Assembly: GCF_020229735.1 (NCBI RefSeq)
Contig: NZ_CP083455.1
Location: 1,143,001 to 1,207,000, forward strand
Source: Deinococcus taeanensis
GTDB taxonomy: Bacteria; Deinococcota; Deinococci; Deinococcales; Deinococcaceae
DNA: 64,000 bases
Direction: 5' to 3'
Shown: positions 29,131 to 37,276 of the stretch, one piece after another
How the letters are laid out: each line of letters begins with the position of its first letter
Numbering within the stretch: position 1 is the first letter of the stretch
The notes under the pieces: generated by a model
The model's input: only the letters and a program-made list of their open reading frames with translations
Database searches by the model: none
What the model was told of the DNA's origin: nothing
Translations under genes and position numbers: made by a program

Positions 29131-29158
29131 CCCCCACCCACACCGGGTGGGGGTTTTT
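29131..29158 (+). terminator. Attenuator terminator of the ilv operon
   Basis: A 9-bp stem CCCCCACCC / GGGTGGGGG with loop ACACC is followed by TTTTT (29154-29158), one of the few textbook rho-independent terminators in the window. It lies 20 nt after the leader stop and 31 nt before ilvB. Its left arm overlaps the site that could pair with the leader G-run, which makes it switchable. Confidence 0.8.
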
Positions 29159-29189
29159 CATAGGGACGAGCAGGCCGGGAGGAAACACC

Positions 29190-30950
29190 ATGGGTTCAGA
29201 CAACGCGCAGCACGACACGCAGCACGCCCCGCCGCACCGCGGGGACATGACCGGCGCCAAGGCCCTGTGGGCCACGCTGGCCAGCCACGGCATCAGCACC
29301 GTCTTCGGGTACCCCGGCGGGGCCATCATGCCGGTGTACGACGCCCTGACCTTCTACCCCGAAGTCCGCCACGTCCTCGCTCGTCATGAACAGGGCGCCG
29401 CGCACGCGGCCGAAGGCTGGGCGAAAGCCACCGGCGAGATCGGCGTGTGCATGGCCACCAGCGGCCCCGGGGCCACGAACCTCGTGACCGGCCTCGCAGA
29501 CGCGATGCTCGACAGCGTTCCGCTGCTCGCCATTACCGGCAACGTCGCCTCGCACCTGATGGGCACCGACGCCTTCCAGGAAGCCGACATCACCGGAATC
29601 ACCCTGCCGATCACGAAGCACAACTACGTGGTGCGCGACGTCGAGGAACTCCCCCGCATTGTGGCCGAAGCCATCCGCATCGCCCGCTCCGGCCGCCCCG
29701 GCCCCGTGCTGGTCGACATTCCCAAAGACATTCAGCTGGCCGCCTTCCAGGGCGAGATTCCTGCGCCGCACGCCCGCCCGGAAGCGCCAGATCCGTCGCC
29801 GGAAAGCATTGAGCGTGCGCGTGAACTGCTGCGCGGCGCCCGGAAGCCCGTGATCATGGTGGGCGGCGGCAGCCTGGACGCCAGCGCCGAAATCACCGCC
29901 CTGGCCCACGCGTGGGGCATGCCGGTCATCACCACCCTGATGGGTCTGGGCGTCTTCCCGGCCAGCGACTCACTCTGGCTGGGCATGCCGGGCATGCACG
30001 GCAGCGTCGCCGCGAACCGCGCCATCAGCGAGGCTGACGTTCTGCTGGGCATCGGCCTGCGCTTCGATGATCGCGTGACCGGCCGCGTGAACAGCTTCGC
30101 GCCGAACGCGTCGATCATTCACGTGGACCTCGACGCCGCCGAGATCGGCAAGATCATCCGCACGCACGTGCCGGTCCGCGGGGACGCCCGGGTCGCCGCG
30201 CGCCTCCTCGCCGAGGGCGCACAGCCCACCGCCCGCCCCGACTGGGCCGCGCAGCTCAGCGAGTGGCAGGGCCGCACCCAGATGCCCACCGACTGGGGCG
30301 CCGGGTACGCCGTGAAAGCCGTTGTGGACCGCCTCCGCCCGGACGACATTCTGTCCAGCGACGTCGGGCAGCACCAGATGCTCGCCGCGCAGCTGGCCCG
30401 CTTCGAGAAACCCCGCCGCTGGATCAACTCCGGCGGCCTGGGCACCATGGGCTTTGGCCTGCCCGCCGCGATCGGCGCCGGCATGGCCGAACCCGGCGTG
30501 CGCAGCGTCGTGATTGCCGGTGACGGCGGTTTCCAGATGACGGCGCAGGAACTTGCCACACTCAAGATGTACGACGTCCGGAACGTCAAGATCTGCATCA
30601 TCAACAACTCGTTCCTGGGCATGGTCCGCCAGTGGCAGGAACTCTTCCACGAGAAACGCTACAGCGAGGTGTGGCTGGGCGACAGCAACCCCGACTTCAT
30701 CAAACTCGCCGACGCCTACGACGTGCCCGGCTACCGCGCCCGCACCGCTGAGGAACTGCCCGCCGCCATTGACGCCTGGCTGGCCGACCCCAAGAGTGCC
30801 CTGCTGGAGCTCGTGGTGCCCCACGAGCACGGCGTGTTCCCCATGGTTCCTGCCGGCGCCGCGCTGTACGAGATGATTGAAACCGAACCCGTGAAGACCG
30901 CCGCACCCACCCCACAGCGGCAGGCAACCGAGGAGACGAGCGAAGCATGA
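29190..30950 (+). CDS. ilvB: Acetolactate synthase large (catalytic) subunit
   Basis: 586 residues. TPP enzyme that joins two pyruvates, or pyruvate and 2-oxobutyrate, in the first shared step of Val, Leu and Ile synthesis. VFGYPGGAIMPVYDAL near 33 holds the start of the PYR domain, HEQGAAHAAEGWAKATG near 65 has the TPP-activating Glu, and IAGDGGFQMTAQELATLKMY with VRNVKICIINNSFLGMVRQWQ is the ThDP-Mg site. GGAGGA lies 6 nt before the ATG, so this gene, unlike most here, is translated from a ribosome site. ATGA overlaps ilvN. Regulated by the upstream attenuator. Confidence 0.97.
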   Translation: MGSDNAQHDTQHAPPHRGDMTGAKALWATLASHGISTVFGYPGGAIMPVYDALTFYPEVRHVLARHEQGAAHAAEGWAKATGEIGVCMATSGPGATNLVTGLADAMLDSVPLLAITGNVASHLMGTDAFQEADITGITLPITKHNYVVRDVEELPRIVAEAIRIARSGRPGPVLVDIPKDIQLAAFQGEIPAPHARPEAPDPSPESIERARELLRGARKPVIMVGGGSLDASAEITALAHAWGMPVITTLMGLGVFPASDSLWLGMPGMHGSVAANRAISEADVLLGIGLRFDDRVTGRVNSFAPNASIIHVDLDAAEIGKIIRTHVPVRGDARVAARLLAEGAQPTARPDWAAQLSEWQGRTQMPTDWGAGYAVKAVVDRLRPDDILSSDVGQHQMLAAQLARFEKPRRWINSGGLGTMGFGLPAAIGAGMAEPGVRSVVIAGDGGFQMTAQELATLKMYDVRNVKICIINNSFLGMVRQWQELFHEKRYSEVWLGDSNPDFIKLADAYDVPGYRARTAEELPAAIDAWLADPKSALLELVVPHEHGVFPMVPAGAALYEMIETEPVKTAAPTPQRQATEETSEA

Positions 30951-31546
30951 CCGAGGCCCGAGACCAGCTCCTGTCCATCCTGGTGCGCGACGAACCCCGC
31001 GTCCTGACCCGCATCACCGCCCTGTTCGGCCGCCGCGGCTACAACATCAAGAGCCTTTCAGTCGGTTCGACGGAGCACCCCGGCGTCTCCCGCATGACCA
31101 TCGTCGTGAACGGCGACCGCGGCGTCGTGGAGCAGGCCATCCGGCAGCTCGAGAAGCTGCATGACGTCGTGAAGATCATCGACCACAGCCTCGAGAAGTA
31201 CGTGGACCGTGAACTGGTGCTTGTGAAGGTCGCCATTACGCCCGAAAGCCGCGTGGAGGTCCGGCAGATTGCCGAGGACTTCCGCAGCCGCATCGTGGAC
31301 GTGGGGCGCCACGCCCTCACCTTTGAAGTCACCGGCGACGAGGGTAAACTCACGGCGTTCATCGAGCAGATGCGCCCCTTCGGCATTCTGGAGACCATGC
31401 GCACCGGCCGCATCGCCCTGACCCGCGGCAGCAACGCCGACATTCCCACGCACGTGTACCACCAGGGTGCCACCCAGGCCCTGCAACCCACCCTACAGGT
31501 CGAACCGCGTGAGGAACGCGCCCGCGCCGTTCCCAACATCTTCTGA
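30947..31546 (+). CDS. ilvN: Acetolactate synthase small (regulatory) subunit
   Basis: 199 residues. The N-terminal ACT domain (residues 6-80, [30 protein letters not shown]) binds valine for feedback inhibition and the C-terminal ALS_ss_C domain (85-165, [23 protein letters not shown]) supports the large subunit. Its ATG overlaps the ilvB TGA, so the subunits are made in coupled amounts. The tail (residues 170-199) is longer than average and variable. ilvC follows after 73 nt. Confidence 0.96.
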   Translation: MTEARDQLLSILVRDEPRVLTRITALFGRRGYNIKSLSVGSTEHPGVSRMTIVVNGDRGVVEQAIRQLEKLHDVVKIIDHSLEKYVDRELVLVKVAITPESRVEVRQIAEDFRSRIVDVGRHALTFEVTGDEGKLTAFIEQMRPFGILETMRTGRIALTRGSNADIPTHVYHQGATQALQPTLQVEPREERARAVPNIF

Positions 31547-31619
31547 CGGTCCGCCGGACCGCCCGACCCGCCTAGTCCGCTCTGCCATCCAGAACACATT
31601 CTGTAGGAGAATCCCCAAC

Positions 31620-32630
31620 ATGGCTGCAAAAATGTACTACGACCGCGACGTCAGCACCGCCCCCATCGAAAACAAGCTGATCGCCATCATCGGCTACGGT
31701 AGCCAGGCGCACGCCCACGCCCAGAACCTGCGCGACAGCGGCTTCAACGTGGTGGTGGGCCTGCGTGAGGGCTCCGCCAGCAAGGCCAAGGCCGAACAGG
31801 CGGGCCTGCGCGTCGCCAGCATCGAGGACGCCACCCGCGAAGCGGACGTCGTCATGCTCCTGATTCCCGACGAGCAGCAGCCCCGCGTGTACGAGCAGAG
31901 CGTTGCCCCGCACCTCACCGCCGGTAAGGCCCTCGCCTTCGGTCACGGCTTCAACGTGCACTTCGGCCGTATCACCCCGCCCACCGACGTGGACGTGTTC
32001 CTTGTGGCGCCCAAAGGCCCCGGGCACATGCTGCGCCGCGTGTACACCGACGGCGCTGGCATGCCCGGCATCTTTGCCGTGCAGCAGGACGCCACCGGCC
32101 AGGCGCGTGACGTCGCCCTGGCGTACGCCCGCGGCATCGGCTGCAGCCGCGCCGGCGTGCTGGAAACCACCTTCAAGGAAGAAACCGAAACGGACCTGTT
32201 CGGCGAGCAGAGCGTTCTGTGCGGCGGCGTGACCCACCTGATCCAGGCGGGCTTCGAGACGCTCGTGGAAGCCGGCTACCAGCCTGAAATCGCGTACTTC
32301 GAAACGCTGCACGAAGTGAAACTGATCGTGGACCTGATCTACGAAAAAGGCTTCGAGGGCATGCGTCACTCCATCTCCAACACCGCCGAGTTCGGCGATT
32401 ACGTGACCGGGCCGCGTGTCATCACCGCCGACACCAAAGCCGAGATGGGCCGCGTCCTGGCGGACATTCAGAGTGGCGCTTTCGCCAAGCGCTTCATTGA
32501 CGACGCCGAAAGCGGCTTCCCGTACATGAACGAGCAGCGCGGCAAGATGCGCGAGCACACCCTGGAAGTCGTCGGCAAGGAACTGCGTGACAAGATGCCC
32601 TTCATTAACAAGAAGGCCCTGGAAGTCTGA
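31620..32630 (+). CDS. ilvC: Ketol-acid reductoisomerase (class I)
   Basis: 336 residues; second step of branched-chain synthesis, NADPH- and Mg-dependent. The nucleotide site is [20 protein letters not shown]. The Mg-binding acidic residues lie in the KARI domain ([49 protein letters not shown]). The length fits class I (about 330). AGGAG precedes the ATG by 8 nt. It is the last gene of the ilvBNC set; a strong terminator follows after 36 nt. Confidence 0.97.
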   Translation: MAAKMYYDRDVSTAPIENKLIAIIGYGSQAHAHAQNLRDSGFNVVVGLREGSASKAKAEQAGLRVASIEDATREADVVMLLIPDEQQPRVYEQSVAPHLTAGKALAFGHGFNVHFGRITPPTDVDVFLVAPKGPGHMLRRVYTDGAGMPGIFAVQQDATGQARDVALAYARGIGCSRAGVLETTFKEETETDLFGEQSVLCGGVTHLIQAGFETLVEAGYQPEIAYFETLHEVKLIVDLIYEKGFEGMRHSISNTAEFGDYVTGPRVITADTKAEMGRVLADIQSGAFAKRFIDDAESGFPYMNEQRGKMREHTLEVVGKELRDKMPFINKKALEV

Positions 32631-32666
32631 CGCCTCCAGCGCCCTGAGTCTGGCGCCTCCTCACGG

Positions 32667-32691
32667 CCGCCCCCGCTCTGGGGGCGGTTTT
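32667..32691 (+). terminator. Rho-independent terminator after ilvC
   Basis: CCGCCCCC / GGGGGCGG stem (8 bp) with loop GCTCT and a TTTT tail (32688-32691), 36 nt after the ilvC stop. Confidence 0.8.
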
Positions 32692-32710
32692 CTGTTGCCC
32701 CACAGGGGGT

Positions 32711-32754
32711 CAGGGCGCAGGCCCACACCCAGCCGGGTGTGGGCCTGCGCCCTG
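32711..32754 (-). terminator. Long hairpin terminator after the PfkB kinase gene
   Basis: A perfect 20-bp inverted repeat (32711-32730 and 32735-32754) with a 4-nt loop AGCC, the longest perfect stem in the window. It sits 17 nt downstream of the kinase stop on the minus strand and back to back with the ilvC terminator. Confidence 0.75.
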
Positions 32755-32771
32755 GACGGAACGGACAGCGC

Positions 32772-33767
32772 TCAGCCGGCGGTGTTCTTGCGGGCCCGCG
32801 TGGCTTTCGGTGCCGGGGCGGGCGCGGGCGGCGTCACGTCCGGCAGCACGGCTGCGAGGTCCGCCTGGGTAATCGGGCGTTCCTGCGCGCCGAAACCGGT
32901 GGCTGCCAGGGCTCCGGCCGTGTTCGCGGCGCGCGCCGCGGCGGACATGCCTGCCCCGGCCAGGATCGCGTGCGCGAATACAGCCGTGAAGGTGTCGCCC
33001 GCGCCGGTGGAGTCCACGACCTTGCCGTCAGGGCGCACGGCGTCCACGAGTTCGGTGTCGGTGGGCGTCCAGGTGATCGAGCCCATCTTGCCGACCTTCA
33101 CCACCACCTGTTGCGCGCCCGCCTGCCCCAGCTGCGCCAGCGCGGCGCTGATGGAACTGGTGCCCGTCAGGGCCTGCAGCTCATGCTGGTTGAGCATCAC
33201 GTAGTCGGCCTTGATCACGTCGTCCAGCAGGGTCGTGCCGGCCTTGTTGACCGCGCCGGTGCCCAGGTCGATAAAGACCGGCACGCGCACCTTGGCGGTC
33301 CTGGCCGCCTGAATGGCGGCCAGGGTGTATTCGCGCTGGGGTCCTTCGATCAGGGCGTAGGCGTTGAGGATCAGGGCGTCGCTGCTCTCGATGTCCTTGA
33401 CCTTCAGAGCGGCGGGGTCCAGCTGACGGTTGGCTGCGCCGTCACTGATCATGGCGCGTTCACCGCCGCGGGCCTGCATGACGGTAATGGTGCTGGTCAG
33501 CAGGGCCGGGTCACGCTGGATGGCACTCTCGCTCACGCCGCTCTCGCGCACGCGGCTCAGCGCGTACTCTGCGAACGGATCGTCTCCGACGCGCGCAGCG
33601 AGGGTCACCTGATGACCCAGACGGGCCAGGGTGACGGAGATCGTGCCGCCCGCGCCGCCAGGTTTCATGCTGGCCTGTTCCGGCGTGACCTCCTCGCCGG
33701 GCTGGGGGAGACGCTCGAGATGGTAGAGGTGGTCAACGGTCACGTCGCCGATAACATAGAACTTCAC
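32772..33767 (-). CDS. PfkB-family carbohydrate kinase (ribokinase type)
   Basis: 331 residues; phosphorylates a sugar or nucleoside with ATP. GDVTVDHLYHLERLPQPGEE and KPGGAGGTISVTLARLG near 35 hold the substrate site, and DSTGAGDTFTAVF near 252 has the catalytic Asp (D258). The C-terminus is a Pro/Ala/Lys-rich tail (PAPAPAPKATRARK) beyond the normal domain. The start is GTG with GGAGGT 7 nt upstream. Substrate is not indicated; ribose or fructose-type sugars are the usual. It follows ksgA by 75 nt on the same strand. Confidence 0.9.
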   Translation of the reverse strand: MKFYVIGDVTVDHLYHLERLPQPGEEVTPEQASMKPGGAGGTISVTLARLGHQVTLAARVGDDPFAEYALSRVRESGVSESAIQRDPALLTSTITVMQARGGERAMISDGAANRQLDPAALKVKDIESSDALILNAYALIEGPQREYTLAAIQAARTAKVRVPVFIDLGTGAVNKAGTTLLDDVIKADYVMLNQHELQALTGTSSISAALAQLGQAGAQQVVVKVGKMGSITWTPTDTELVDAVRPDGKVVDSTGAGDTFTAVFAHAILAGAGMSAAARAANTAGALAATGFGAQERPITQADLAAVLPDVTPPAPAPAPKATRARKNTAG

Positions 33768-33842
33768 GGATGGACCTCCAGGGCCCGGGAAACGGTCGCC
33801 CTTGTGTTCAGGAATGAGGGGTAAGGCGGCTTAAAGCTGCGC

Positions 33843-34766
33843 CTAACGTACCACGCCGAGTTTAAGAGCCATGTCACGCAGGTCACCCAGGGACACGTCC
33901 TCGGCGCGGACATCCGGACGCAGGCCCGTGGCGTTCAGGGCCGCGTCGATCGCGTCCCCGTCCATGCCGGTCAGGCGCAGGTTGTTGCGCATGGTCTTGC
34001 GGCGGTGGTGCAGCGCGGCCTCCACGAAGCTCAGGAACGCCGGTTCCGGCGCCTCGCGGGTCCGGTCGAAATCCAGGCGGATGACGCTGCTGGTTACGTC
34101 CGGGGCGGGCAGGAACGCGCCCTTGGGAACGTCACGCACGTGCTGCACGCTGCCGTACAGGGCCGCGATGGCACTCAGAAACCCGTAGTTCTCGCTGCCG
34201 GGCTGCGCCGCGAGACGCTGCCCGACCTCCTTCTGGACGAGCACGGTGGCGGACGCGATGCCCGGCGCCCGCATGAACCGCGAGAGCAGCAGCCCGGTGA
34301 TGTAGTACGGCAGGTTCGCGATGACGCGGGTGCCCGCCTGAAGGGTGGCGTAATCAAAGTCCAGCGCGTCTCCCCAGATGACGTTCACGTCCAGGCCGCC
34401 CAGCGTTTCAGCGAGCACCGGCCGCAGCCGCTCGTCTTTTTCCAGCGCCGTGACCTGCGCCCCCCGGGAGGCGATCTCACGCGTCAGGACGCCCAGCCCC
34501 GGACCGATCTCCAGCACCGGCACGCCGCTTGCTGCGCCGCCCGCTTCGGCGATGGCCCTGAGGATGTTCCCGTCGATCAGGAAGTTCTGCCCCAGGCTTT
34601 TGGTGGGTCTCAGGCCGTGCCGGTCAAGCAGGTCGCGCACCCGCGCGGGCGAGTACAGGGGCGCGGCGCTCAGGTCGCGTTCAGCGTCCGGGGAGGCGTC
34701 GGTGCGGCGGGCGGGGCGGCCCGGTCGGCGGGAGGTGTGGTCGCGTGGCATGGCAGGGTTGGTCAC
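33843..34766 (-). CDS. rsmA/ksgA: 16S rRNA dimethyladenosine transferase
   Basis: 307 residues; dimethylates two adjacent adenines of the 3' end of 16S rRNA in 30S maturation. KSLGQNFLIDGNILRAIAEAGG near 55 and VLEIGPGLGVLTREIASRGAQVTALEKDERL hold the SAM site; VIANLPYYITGLLLSRFM is the NLPY motif near 147. The N-terminal 40 residues are extra and Arg-rich. The GTG start has GGAG just upstream and overlaps the TGA of a 25-codon upstream ORF (GTGA), which supports this start; an ATG five codons inside is the alternative. Confidence 0.93.
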   Translation of the reverse strand: MTNPAMPRDHTSRRPGRPARRTDASPDAERDLSAAPLYSPARVRDLLDRHGLRPTKSLGQNFLIDGNILRAIAEAGGAASGVPVLEIGPGLGVLTREIASRGAQVTALEKDERLRPVLAETLGGLDVNVIWGDALDFDYATLQAGTRVIANLPYYITGLLLSRFMRAPGIASATVLVQKEVGQRLAAQPGSENYGFLSAIAALYGSVQHVRDVPKGAFLPAPDVTSSVIRLDFDRTREAPEPAFLSFVEAALHHRRKTMRNNLRLTGMDGDAIDAALNATGLRPDVRAEDVSLGDLRDMALKLGVVR

Positions 34767-34840
34767 TCCGTGGGTGGGGTGGCGGGGGGAGGAAACAGGG
34801 TGAAGCCCCGGGCGCTCCTCTGAGCGCGGTCCGGGACCAT
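34763..34840 (-). CDS. Upstream mini-ORF coupled to ksgA
   Basis: 25 codons, MVPDRAQRSARGFTLFPPP and so on, ending in TGA that overlaps the ksgA GTG. It lies in the leader of the message that begins near 34867 (reverse -10 at 34874-34879). It may gate ksgA translation through coupling or may be a chance frame. No Shine-Dalgarno is obvious. Confidence 0.35.
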   Translation of the reverse strand: MVPDRAQRSARGFTLFPPPATPPTE

Positions 34841-34873
34841 GCTTCGCCGCTGAGGGCGGAACAGTAACGCGTC

Positions 34874-34881
34874 AGTATACT
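34874..34881. promoter_or_regulatory. Palindromic bidirectional -10 box AGTATACT
   Basis: The 8-mer AGTATACT is its own reverse complement and reads TATACT in both directions. Forward, TATACT is 6 nt before a GTG (34888); in reverse, TATACT leads into the ksgA leader. One element may therefore serve both divergent genes. Confidence 0.6.
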
Positions 34882-34887
34882 CTCGGG

Positions 34888-34950
34888 GTGAGCCTGAGTT
34901 CCGCTGCGCTGGTCCATTCTTTTCCGCTGAGCGTCCTGGAGTGCGCGTGA
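34888..34950 (+). CDS. Leaderless upstream mini-ORF coupled to the TPR gene
   Basis: 20 codons from a GTG 6 nt after TATACT, hydrophobic (SLSSAALVHSFPLSVLECA), whose TGA overlaps the GTG of the TPR protein (34947, GTGA). The transcript probably begins at or next to this GTG. It could be a coupling leader or a small peptide in its own right. Confidence 0.5.
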   Translation: MSLSSAALVHSFPLSVLECA

Positions 34951-35753
34951 CCGCTGACCCGGGCAGTGCCCCGCCCGCCCTGGGCGCCCTGATTGCTGCG
35001 GGCGACTGGCGCCGCGCCGCGGCCACTGCGGGCGCGCAGGAGGAGCCCGTGCAGGTGCAGGAGGCGCTGCTGGCCCTGCGGGGCGCGCAGGAGGCGCTGC
35101 GGGCGCGCCGGTACCCTGAGGTCCGCCGCTGGCTGGGGGAGTACCGCGCCGCACTGAACGACGCGCCTCATCCTCTGCTGGAGGTCCTGCGGCGCAGTGT
35201 GGAACCCGGCGCGGCGCTGGAGGCCGTGGCCGCCCTGGAAGGCGCGCAGAAGGAGACGGATCCCGATACTCTGAGCAACCGGCTGAGCGGCGCGCTGAAC
35301 CTGACCCTCACGCGGCCCGAGGCGCTGAACATGCAGGGGATCCTGCTGGCCATGCTGGGCCGCCCCGATGACGCTCACGCGGTGCTCAGCGAAGCGCTCA
35401 GCGTGGACCCCGGGCACTACCGGGCGCTGACGAACTTGGGCAACCTGGATATGGAAGCCGGCCGGTACGCGCAGGCCGAAGCCACCTACCGTGAGGTCCT
35501 GCGCCTGAACCCCGAATATGACGGCGGGCATCATAACCTGGGGGTGGCCGTGCGCCGTCAGGGCCGCATCTCGGAAGGCGTGGGCCACATTCGGCGTGGG
35601 CAGCGGCTCGCCATGAAACGCTCCCGGGACGACACCGAAGCGGAGGTCAAGGAGCAGTTCGCCCGGACACCGGTGCTCAAACAGCTGCGCTGGGTGGTCC
35701 TCGGCGTGCTGGGTGTGGTGGCCGTCCTGTTCCTGCGGGGCGGCGGCGGGTGA
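34947..35753 (+). CDS. TPR-repeat protein with C-terminal membrane helix
   Basis: 268 residues. Two or more TPRs occupy about 125-225 (NMQGILLAMLGRPDDAHAVL, NLGNLDMEAGRYAQAEATYREVL, HNLGVAVRRQGRISEGVGHI). A C-terminal hydrophobic helix (WVVLGVLGVVAVLFLRGGGG) is a likely membrane anchor. TPR proteins act as scaffolds; the partner is unknown. The GTG at 34947 overlaps the mini-ORF stop and has GGAG 5 nt upstream; a GTG at 34941 is also possible. Its own TGA overlaps the GTG of the next gene (35750). Confidence 0.85.
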   Translation: MTADPGSAPPALGALIAAGDWRRAAATAGAQEEPVQVQEALLALRGAQEALRARRYPEVRRWLGEYRAALNDAPHPLLEVLRRSVEPGAALEAVAALEGAQKETDPDTLSNRLSGALNLTLTRPEALNMQGILLAMLGRPDDAHAVLSEALSVDPGHYRALTNLGNLDMEAGRYAQAEATYREVLRLNPEYDGGHHNLGVAVRRQGRISEGVGHIRRGQRLAMKRSRDDTEAEVKEQFARTPVLKQLRWVVLGVLGVVAVLFLRGGGG

Positions 35754-37234
35754 CCACGCCCGGGGTGCTCCTCCCGGCCGGCGCCCGCGCGGTGGACGCG
35801 CAACTGGAACGCGCCGGCCTGCTGGACCTCGCCATGGAGGACGCCGGGCGGGCCGTGGCGGACGAGACGCACACCCGGGTGCCCGGCGGCCGGGTGCTGC
35901 TGCTGGCGGGCGGCGGGGCCAACGGCGGAGACGCCTTTGTGGCGGCCCGGCACCTCCTGACCCTGGGCCGGGACGTCATGGTCCTGGCCCAGCCGTCCAC
36001 CCACCCCCTGACCCGCCTGAACCGCCGCCGCTACCGCGCGGTGGGCGGCGCGGTCCGGCCCCTGCAGCCCGCCGCGCTCGCGCGCCTGGGCCGGACCGCG
36101 GCCGTCCTCGTGGATGGCCTGCTGGGCACCGGCTTCCGCCCCCCGCTGCGCGCGGGTCTGGCCACCATCCTCACGGCTGTGAACGCCGCGCGGGACCAGG
36201 GCGTTCCGGTCCTGGCGATTGACCTGCCCAGCGGACTGGACGCCGGCCAGACCGGCGCCCCGCACCCCAGCGTGCAGGCCGACTGGACCGTGACGTTCAT
36301 GGGCGTCAAGCCCGCGCTGCTGTTCGGAGAGGCGGCCGCACGCTGCGGCCAGGTGATCGTGGCGCCCCTGCGGGTGCCGCGCGACTGGGTGCAGGCGCAG
36401 CAGATTGCCGAGTGGCCGGACGACCAGGAACTGGGCAGGCTGCTGCCGGTCCGCACGGCCGCGGCACACAAAGGCACCGCGGGCCGCGTGTGGATCGTCG
36501 GGGGACACCCCGGCACGGTGGGCGCCGCCGCGCTGGCCGGTCTGGGCGCCCTGCGGGCCGGGGCGGGCCTGGTGACCGTCCACTCCGGGGCGGACGTGCC
36601 GCTGATCACACCGGAACTCATGGTCCACCGGCACGCGGCCCTTGCGGCCTTCCTGGCGGCAGCCGAACCCGGGCGCCGGCCTGACGCGGTGGCGCTGGGC
36701 ATGGGCCTGGGACCGGAGGCTGTGCCCGCCGCCCGGGCCGTGCTGACCTGGGGCGTCAGCACCGTGCTGGACGCCGACGCCCTGCAGCCCGAACTGGCCG
36801 GCCTGGGGCACGCCGGATGCGTGTGGACGCCCCACCCGGGCGAAGCGGCCCGCCTGCTGGGCACGACGACCGCCGAGGTGACGCGCGATCCGCTGACCGC
36901 CGCCCGCGCGCTGCGTGACCGGCTGGGCGGCGCCGTGATCCTCAAGGGCGGGCCCAGCGTGATTGCCAGCGCGGCCGGCCTGAGTGTCTCGCGCGGCGGG
37001 CACCCCGGCATGGCCAGCGGCGGCATGGGCGACACGCTCTCAGGCCTGCTGGCGGCCCTGCTCGCGCAGGGGCTCGGCGCGGCCGACGCGGCCCGGGTGG
37101 GCGTCAGACTTCACGCCCGCGCCGGTGAGCTGGCCGCGCGGCGCTTCGGGTACGGTCTGGGCGCCACGGACGTCGCGCAGGAACTCGGTCAGGCCTGGGC
37201 AGACCTGCACGCCCCTGCCGGGTGTACGCCCTGA
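35750..37234 (+). CDS. nnr: Bifunctional NAD(P)HX epimerase/dehydratase
   Basis: 494 residues; repairs damaged NADH and NADPH hydrates. The N-terminal YjeF epimerase domain (about 1-210) contains LLAGGGANGGDAFVAARHLL (the usual GNNGGDG varies here as GANGGDAF) and AIDLPSGLDAGQ. The C-terminal ADP/ATP-dependent dehydratase (about 225-480) has VDADALQ-like LDADALQPELAG, TPHPGEAARLLG, VILKGGPSVIAS and the GGMGDTLSGLLAALL active site. GTG start overlaps the TPR gene stop. Both halves appear intact. Housekeeping role in the cytoplasm. Confidence 0.93.
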   Translation: MTTPGVLLPAGARAVDAQLERAGLLDLAMEDAGRAVADETHTRVPGGRVLLLAGGGANGGDAFVAARHLLTLGRDVMVLAQPSTHPLTRLNRRRYRAVGGAVRPLQPAALARLGRTAAVLVDGLLGTGFRPPLRAGLATILTAVNAARDQGVPVLAIDLPSGLDAGQTGAPHPSVQADWTVTFMGVKPALLFGEAAARCGQVIVAPLRVPRDWVQAQQIAEWPDDQELGRLLPVRTAAAHKGTAGRVWIVGGHPGTVGAAALAGLGALRAGAGLVTVHSGADVPLITPELMVHRHAALAAFLAAAEPGRRPDAVALGMGLGPEAVPAARAVLTWGVSTVLDADALQPELAGLGHAGCVWTPHPGEAARLLGTTTAEVTRDPLTAARALRDRLGGAVILKGGPSVIASAAGLSVSRGGHPGMASGGMGDTLSGLLAALLAQGLGAADAARVGVRLHARAGELAARRFGYGLGATDVAQELGQAWADLHAPAGCTP

Positions 37235-37276
37235 CCCGCCAGAACCGGCCGGAAAGGTGGTAGCGTGCAGGCGTTC

